This document shows positions 57,964 through 64,000 of a stretch of DNA of 64,000 bases, one piece after another (position 1 is the first letter of the stretch; every line of letters begins with the position of its first letter). The notes beneath the pieces are model-generated. The model searched no databases and was not told the origin of the DNA. It saw nothing but the letters and a program-made list of their open reading frames with translations. The position numbers and the translations under genes are program-made. The stretch is from assembly GCA_028671895.1 (NCBI GenBank), contig JAPMAC010000221.1, forward strand, positions 6,820,001 through 6,884,000, read 5' to 3'. The DNA comes from Oenanthe sinensis (taxonomy: Eukaryota; Streptophyta; Magnoliopsida; Apiales; Apiaceae).

Positions 57964-60900
57964 ATGGCACCCCAAAAGAAGATTGTTTCCTCAACAGGGT
58001 TTATCTATGAACAAAACAATTTTGATGCATGCCTAACCCTGGATGATGCTCCCGTAGACTTCCATCCATTGATGAGCTTTCTGGGAGACTGCAAAGTGTC
58101 CAAGGCTCTTAGTGAAGCACCAACAATAGTATGCTCATTTGTTGAAGAGTTATGGAACACTGCAGAAGTCTCACAAGATGGGAAGGTAATTTCTTATACT
58201 TGCAAAGGTAAATCCTATACCATTACAAGTACTACTCTTTCTGAATGCTTAGAATTGCCTGAAAATAATTGTGATAAATCACCCACTGATACTGACATTA
58301 GGGATATGTTAGAGGCCGTTAACTATGTTAATGCTGAAACTGGATTAGGTGAAGTTGTTAGGAAAAATCTTAGAAAAGAATGGAGTTACTTCTTTGATGC
58401 TATTATTAAAGTATTTTCTGGAAAAATAAGTAATTTTGATGCAATTACCACAAGTATGCAAGAAATTGCTTACTCAATCCTATTTGATAAGTACTTTGAT
58501 TTTAGTACACTGCTCATAAATGAATTAACTACTAAATTAGGAAGTAAATCATCTAGGAAGAACAACATCTATTTTGCTAGATTCTTTATGTTGTTGATTA
58601 ATGCCTCTATTGGAGAGTATGAAATCACAGGTGAAATGGAGACAATGGAACCCTGGACACAAAACAAAAGGGTATTCAAGGATTTGGTGAGAATCAACTT
58701 ACATAGTAGGTTGTGTCTCATCTATCCTCCTTTTGTACAGGTATTTCTCAAAACTCATAACTTTCCTTATCAACAGGTAGAAATACCTACTTCTTTGCCT
58801 TCTGCAACAATGGAAGGAGTTGGAAATGCCCACATCCCTCCTACCCAAGTTGCACAACCTTCTAAACCCAAGTCTAAACAAACCACCTCAGTAGATTCCC
58901 AAAAGACTACTGTTGTAAAAACTAAGAAAAGAAAAACAACTGAGGGGAGTGTGAAGGTGGTTGATAAGGGTGAGGGAACTGGCCAACATCAAGAAAGCCA
59001 GAAGAATAAGGAAGGAGAGAATGAGAGTATCCAGCCAGCCACCAGCCCAATCTCTCAAAAGATTGATGCTGTGTTAAAGGATATTAGCACATCCCTAGTT
59101 ACACCTTCTCAACAAGGTGTAGCTATTGAAAAGAGGTCTCAACCAGGACCAATTTATGGGGTAAGGGACACAAAATAGTTCAACCCTACAAAAGAAGAAA
59201 GAAGGATAGTAGCAATGCACAGGGAACACACACACTTGCAAAGCCAAATGAAAATTTGGTGGAGCCTTCAGCTTCTTCTTTTGATGTGTCTCAGAATTTT
59301 CCTGAGGCACAGCCCCATTCACTATCTATTTCATCTCCTCAATCTCCTTTAAGATCTATTTCTTCAGAAACTTTGTTGATTGACAACTTCATTGTTTCAA
59401 ATTCACCCTCTTTGCAACTTAGGGTGGAGCCAATACTCTCACCTGTATCACCAAATAAGGTTAACACCTTGGTTGATCAGGAAAATACTGATAATTCTCA
59501 CAAGTCAATGGATATTACTCAATCAACTGATAATTTTCAACATTCATTGACTAGTTCACTTCCATCGATGGATATCCTTACATCCATCGACGAGCTCCAA
59601 TCAACAGATATTCATCAATCGATGGATATTCCTCATCCATCGATTGACACTTCACTTTCAATTCATGAATCATCCATTGAAACAATCCAAGTGGCCAATA
59701 CTCTACTAGGATTGAGTGGAGTGTGTGAGGTGTGTGAGAGGCAAGGTTTACTTACTTTGGCAAAAGGAGAGTGTGTGAATGAGAGGCCCTCAACTTCTTC
59801 TGAGGTGGCAAAAGGAGAGGGTGTGAGCAAAGAGAGTTCCACCTTAGCAGGTGATGCAAAAGGAGAGAATAGTAAGGGAGATGTGAGAATCCAGGATGAG
59901 ATCCTGATGCAAAAACAGAGAGAAGAGAGTGAGAGAGAAAAGAATAAAGAGAAACCAATTTCACCATCTCATGAAGCATCAACTTCTAAAACTGAGCAGG
60001 TTGCAGCAAAACTCACCCAGGAATTGGGCTTGGAGTTAGGGGGAGATGGAGGAAATGGAGAATATGGAGTTCCTGCAGGTGTTGCAGATGCCCACATGGA
60101 GATGAATGATAAGATTGAATTTAATCTTGATGCTACAACATTTCAACATGAAGATCCACACTACCAAGAATTGGTAGCAGCCATAAATGAAGAGGCTGAA
60201 AAGATGTTGGGATTAGTGTAAATAGAAGAACAATTCAGGAGTGGCAAGGAGAATTTGGCAAGACAGCCTGATGATGTGTCTCACATGAATCCTGAAGATT
60301 TTGAAGATAGTTCTGATGATGAGCTATTGGAGCCTGTAATGGTTAGTGATGAAACTAGTTTGGCTGACATTGAAAGGGCAATAGTTTCACACTATAGGAG
60401 ATCTATAGCTGAAGTAAATGTAGAGGATCCTGTACACAGAAGAATTCTCAACTTCTACAGAGATAACTTGAAAATCTAAAAGATGCATGTCACAGGTTCC
60501 AAGTATGAACTCAAGAAGATCAGGAAAGAAATTGATAGTTCAAGGACACATTTTGACTCCACTTTTGATTCTAGACTCAGCCTCACCATGTTAACAAGAA
60601 TCAAGCAAAGGCTTGATACTGAGTCTACAGCCAAGGACAAAGTTATGGCATTGGAGAAAAGAGTGACTGCCATGGAAGTTAGCATGGAACAAATCTTGAA
60701 GAATCAAGTCACTCAAATCAAACTTCTGAACAGACTCTTGGAAACTCCTCTTATTTCTCACTCCTTGGAACAAGAACCTGTTGCTGATAACAAAAAGGGG
60801 GAGAAGGATGAAGAGCTAAGGAGAAGGGAGATTGAAGCTGTGATCAAGACTAAAGAGAATGCTATTCAAAAGAAAGATCCAAAGAAGGCATTGGCTCAAC

Positions 60901-61967
60901 AGATTGTAAGGAAATTTGATTCAATTGCAAGCAAAAACAAGGAGATTGATGCACAAGAGCCAATTGCCTTAATGCCAGAAATTCTTGAGGCAGTAAAGAA
61001 AGGAGAAATAAGGGTAGATGAAGGTAGCTCACAAATTGGTGATAGAAATGGGAAGGGCATTTTAATAGAAGAAGGAAAGAAGAAGAATTCTACCATGAGT
61101 GGAGGTGAGAAAATATTGAGCAAAACAATAGTTGTTGGTGTGAAAAAAGGGAGCAACAAGAGAAGTCACAAGAAGAACTAGTTATTCAACTGCAAAAGAA
61201 ATTTGATGAGGAGGATAGGCTAATTAGAGAAGCCAGGAGAAAAGAAGGTGAAAGGAGGCCAAGAATGAAACAAAGAGCAAACAAGCCTGAAGACAAACCT
61301 AAAACTTCTGGAGTAAAAAGGAAAGTTGTTGTTGATGAAAAGATAGCCATGGAGGAGAAACCAAAGGAGGTAAAGCTTGAGAGTCAAGCATCTGGGAGTG
61401 GTCAATCCATCTGGGAGTGGTCAATCCAAGGAAATAGAAGTGTTCAAATCCAAACCTGAGAATTTTGTGCCAATCAAAATTGAAGGAATGACTGCAGTAA
61501 AAGATCAAAGGAAGAGGGATATTGATCTACTTCACATTGATTATGAAGATGGATCATATTTAACTTTCACATTTAATCAAGTCATGGAACAAGGCTATGG
61601 CATCTTAAGGAAAATCTACACCATGCTCAACAGGAAGTATTATCTAACTGAAGAGCTAGGTAAATCCATCCTTGAGAAGATGAAGAAGATAAGGGAGACA
61701 CCTATTCAAGTAGAAAGGGATGACAGAATCAAGATTTGGAACCCTGAAGGAAGGAAGGTACTTCATGAACCATTCTACATGATGATCTACAAGGACAGGG
61801 AAGGCAGGGAAAAATGCATTGATATTTGTCAAGAGATAGACAAACTGCCTAATCTGGAATTGAATTATCTTGCAAGCCAACTAGACTACAGGGTTGAGGA
61901 TGAGAAGATTTTGAAGCGATCCATATACAGAAAGATGAAGGAAAATGAAGATAAGATGCATGAGTGA
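57964..61967 (+). pseudogene. Extra 3' ORF of the SIRE-like element (about 1330 codons, broken)
   Basis: One long reading frame after pol, interrupted by a frame change near 59178, stops at 60219 and 60477, and a frameshift at about 61175. A 19-bp tandem duplication at about 61389-61426 adds another shift. N-terminal part: globular, start MAPQKKIVSSTGFIYEQNNF, with LSECLELPENNCDK and FFMLLINASIGEYE. Middle: low-complexity KSKQTTSVDSQK-like basic stretches, the S-M-D-I/S-T-D-N repeats (59500-59690) and glutamate-rich coiled coils. C-terminal part (61440-61967): compact domain with VKDQRKRDIDLLHIDYEDGS, IKIWNPEGRKVLHEPFYMMI and LNYLASQLDY. SIRE elements often carry an extra, 'env-like' ORF here. 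I see no signal peptide or clear membrane helix, so an envelope role is not supported. Confidence 0.75.
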
Positions 61968-62152
61968 AGGGGAAGAAGAAGAAGGTAGAAGATTCAGACT
62001 CAACATCAAAGTTATCAGAATTCATCTACTACTGGTATTTAATCACTCTGTCTCAAAATTACTTTTGTCAACATTGTAATTCCTGCTAGAATGAAAATGT
62101 TTAGGAGTTTTGTTATCATCAACAGAAAATTTATGCATATTTCACATATTCA

Positions 62153-62167
62153 TAAATAGGGGGGGAT
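62153..62167 (+). other. Polypurine tract of the SIRE-like element
   Basis: AAATAGGGGGGATT directly before the 3' LTR. Confidence 0.85.
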
Positions 62168-63374
62168 TGTTAGGAATTATGAGATTTGATGATAACAAAT
62201 TACTTAGAATTACAATAGGGATTTAAATTTGATTGTAACTAGTCGATGGATATATGACTTATAAATATCCATTGACTAGGAAACCAGTTATTAGTTGAAG
62301 CTTATTAATCAACTGATAAATTGGATTGTAACATTTGATTCATGTTTCATTATCAATTGATTGTATTGTCTCGATGGATGCTGTGAAGTAGTCGACTGAT
62401 GTTATTGACTTCAATCTATAGCTTCTCAACGGATGTGAAGAATAGTTGATCAATTGTAAATATTCTAAGTCAGAATTCTCACAAATGAAGTGAATAACAG
62501 ATATTGGAGTCGATGGATAAAGACACTACTCGATGGATAAAGGCTATCAACGGATAAAGGCAATCAACGGATAAAGGACTATCAATGGATAAGGAATCGA
62601 TGGATAATCTAACTATCCATCGATACATCAATTGATCGATGGATAACCTATCCATCGACGGATGAGCAAAGGAGGATCGACTGATAAGCTTGACAGCAAT
62701 TATCAGTTGATCAAGGTTTCCCAAATTGGTTAAAGACAAAAGGAATGGGATCTTTACAGAAACTGAATCAATGGAAGACAGTCCTGTCAGGACTGTGAAG
62801 ACTTTCAAGGCAACATTGTCTTCAAGGAAAAGATCAAGACAAAGATTTTTCCATAACAAGACAAATGCAAAGGAGACTGTGAAAAGAAGCTACAATCTAT
62901 TTTAGTGAATACATTGTAAACTGTAATTTATAATTCACAATGTTATCAATCGAAGAATAGAAAATAGAAGTAGAAAGTGAACAACTATATATGTAGTAGT
63001 AGTTCATTGTAGCAATGTGTGTGAAAAATATCAAGAACTCAAGAAAATCACAATAGAAGGAAATAAAATATTTGTAGTGTTTTTCTCAGTTCAAAATCAC
63101 ATTTTTGTAAGCAGCTTGGTATCTTTACCAAGATTAATTGAAAGCAAAAATATACTAGTGGAAAAACCAATCCACTAGTAATTTTAAAAGATTTGTTTTC
63201 AAGTTTCTTTTTACTCTTCTAGTTTTCTCTTTTTGTTTAATCTATCCAAACACTCAAACACAATTATTGAACAAACTTAAATCCGCAAGAATCTGAAATA
63301 ATTCTTAAGTTTGTATTCAACCCCCCCCCCCCCCCCCCCGTTCTACAAACTTCGTGTACTTAAGGGAAATAACA
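62168..63374 (+). repeat. 3' LTR of the SIRE-like element
   Basis: 1207 bases, TGTTAGGAATTATGAG to AAATAACA, colinear with the 5' LTR. Includes a C19 run at 63321-63339 that is C7 in the 5' LTR. Confidence 0.95.
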
Positions 63375-64000
63375 CAGCATCGTTAATAGGTTGTAATAAC
63401 AAAGCATTCGAGAAAGTTCTTACATGATTCGAGGGGTCTCCCGCCCCAACAAAAGTCTTGATGGTGGGCATCTAGAACTTCCTTGAGATGTGAGCATTCA
63501 TGATTGCTTCGGTAAAGGGTGGTGTCGGATCATCAGGATCTCCGAGTGGTAGCAACTCAGTGGGATCAGCCCTTGCGGTTTCCTTTCTTCTCTCTCGAGG
63601 GGTTCCATCTAGCTCTATGATATAAGGGGCTTCACGCCTCGGGGTTGGCCTTGTGTCCTGCCGACCCAAGCTTTTCTTTAGCTCTTTGAGTTTAGCCTCG
63701 TAGGAAGCAATTTTCTATTCTACTGTCCTACGGGACTGAGAACGTTGGCTCTCCACGGGTTCCTTTCCAGGCCTTCTCCTTCTAGGATTAATATCGGTGC
63801 CTTCGGAGCTTTCATCATCAGTTGAATATGGTCTTGAGAAATCACGGATTCCTTCTCTACGCCCATAGTTTTGTTGGGGTTCCAACCCTCTGATGTATGG
63901 AGTGGGATAAGCTTGGGAGAGTCCAAGCCTAAGTCGGGCGACGGTGCTACTGGGAATAATAACAGTAGAAATTTGCGCATGAGAAGGAGCAGTAACAATA
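63375..64000 (-). pseudogene. Tat element gag, 5' part (right of Copia insertion)
   Basis: Minus-strand gag continuing past the window end. Readable parts: LGLSQAYPTPYIRGLEPQQN, RRRRPGKEPVESQRSQSRR, a TAG at about 63716, KIASYEAKLKELKKSLGRQD, LPLGDPDDPTPPFTEAIMNA, a stop at 63472, then MPTIKTFVGAGDPSNHVRTF up to INDA at the insertion site. The charged spacer plus the TFVGAGDPSNHVRTF block are typical of Tat-type gag. Confidence 0.85.

Larger units (their letters stand above)
45770..63374 (+). mobile_element. Copia retrotransposon, SIRE/Maximus-like, with extra 3' ORF
   Basis: Complete element by structure: LTRs 45770-46962 and 62168-63374, ends TG...CA, target duplication CAGCA at 45765-45769 and 63375-63379, primer site, polypurine tract. 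It is inserted in the Tat gag. Large gag with two zinc knuckles, protease, integrase, RT and RNase H, plus an extra ORF of about 1.3 kb codons after pol, fit the SIRE/Maximus lineage. Length without the inner CACTA element is about 13 kb. The LTRs differ at roughly 15-20 positions in the first 500 bases, so the insertion is not very recent. Confidence 0.9.

Noticed and set aside
57964..61967. Calling the extra ORF an envelope gene
   Set aside because: Position fits SIRE 'env-like' ORFs, but no signal peptide or clear transmembrane helix is visible.

Overview
This is a transposon-rich stretch of a plant nuclear genome. Evidence: intron-bearing genes, coiled-coil NLR resistance genes, an F-box-associated domain, a UNE12/LRL-type bHLH gene, a DUF868 gene, and Copia, Ty3/gypsy Tat, LINE, CACTA and hAT elements. 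An asterid eudicot, perhaps Apiaceae, is a guess from element style only.

Left part (1-29942) is a broken local duplication. NLR1 (241-3308, minus) is a dead CNL gene. A DUF868 fragment (4451-5194) sits between direct repeats. Then come an F-box-associated pseudogene and an unrecognised minus-strand gene X (5966-7833), a truncated Copia element (8074-9838), the 3' end of a bHLH gene with its downstream flank (9838-12640), and the only intact gene, NLR2 (12816-16331, minus, 1171 aa). After a hAT transposase remnant, a second copy of the same landscape follows: the F-box pseudogene split by a non-autonomous hAT element (19411-20816), gene X (20965-22174), a shrunken NLR3 (22417-23706), the bHLH gene with five recognisable exons but a damaged basic region (24698-27385), and its downstream flank (27386-29942).

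Middle part (29943-36300) holds a nearly full-length but dead LINE followed by the 5' part of a second LINE.

Right part (36831-64000) is a three-deep nest. A minus-strand Ty3/gypsy Tat element (one 515-bp LTR in the window, dual RNase H, an antisense ORF with its own TATA box, two minisatellite arrays) is interrupted in gag by a plus-strand SIRE/Maximus-like Copia element (45770-63374, TSD CAGCA). That element is itself interrupted in gag by a 4547-bp CACTA element (47835-52381, TSD GAT) encoding a TNPA/Transposase_24-type protein. All retroelement reading frames are broken, often by changes that look like C-to-T decay. The most unusual pattern is a short motif, roughly TCRAYNGATA, scattered through the LTRs, coding linkers and post-pol region of the SIRE-like element, where it encodes recurring S-[TMI]-D-[NI] peptides.
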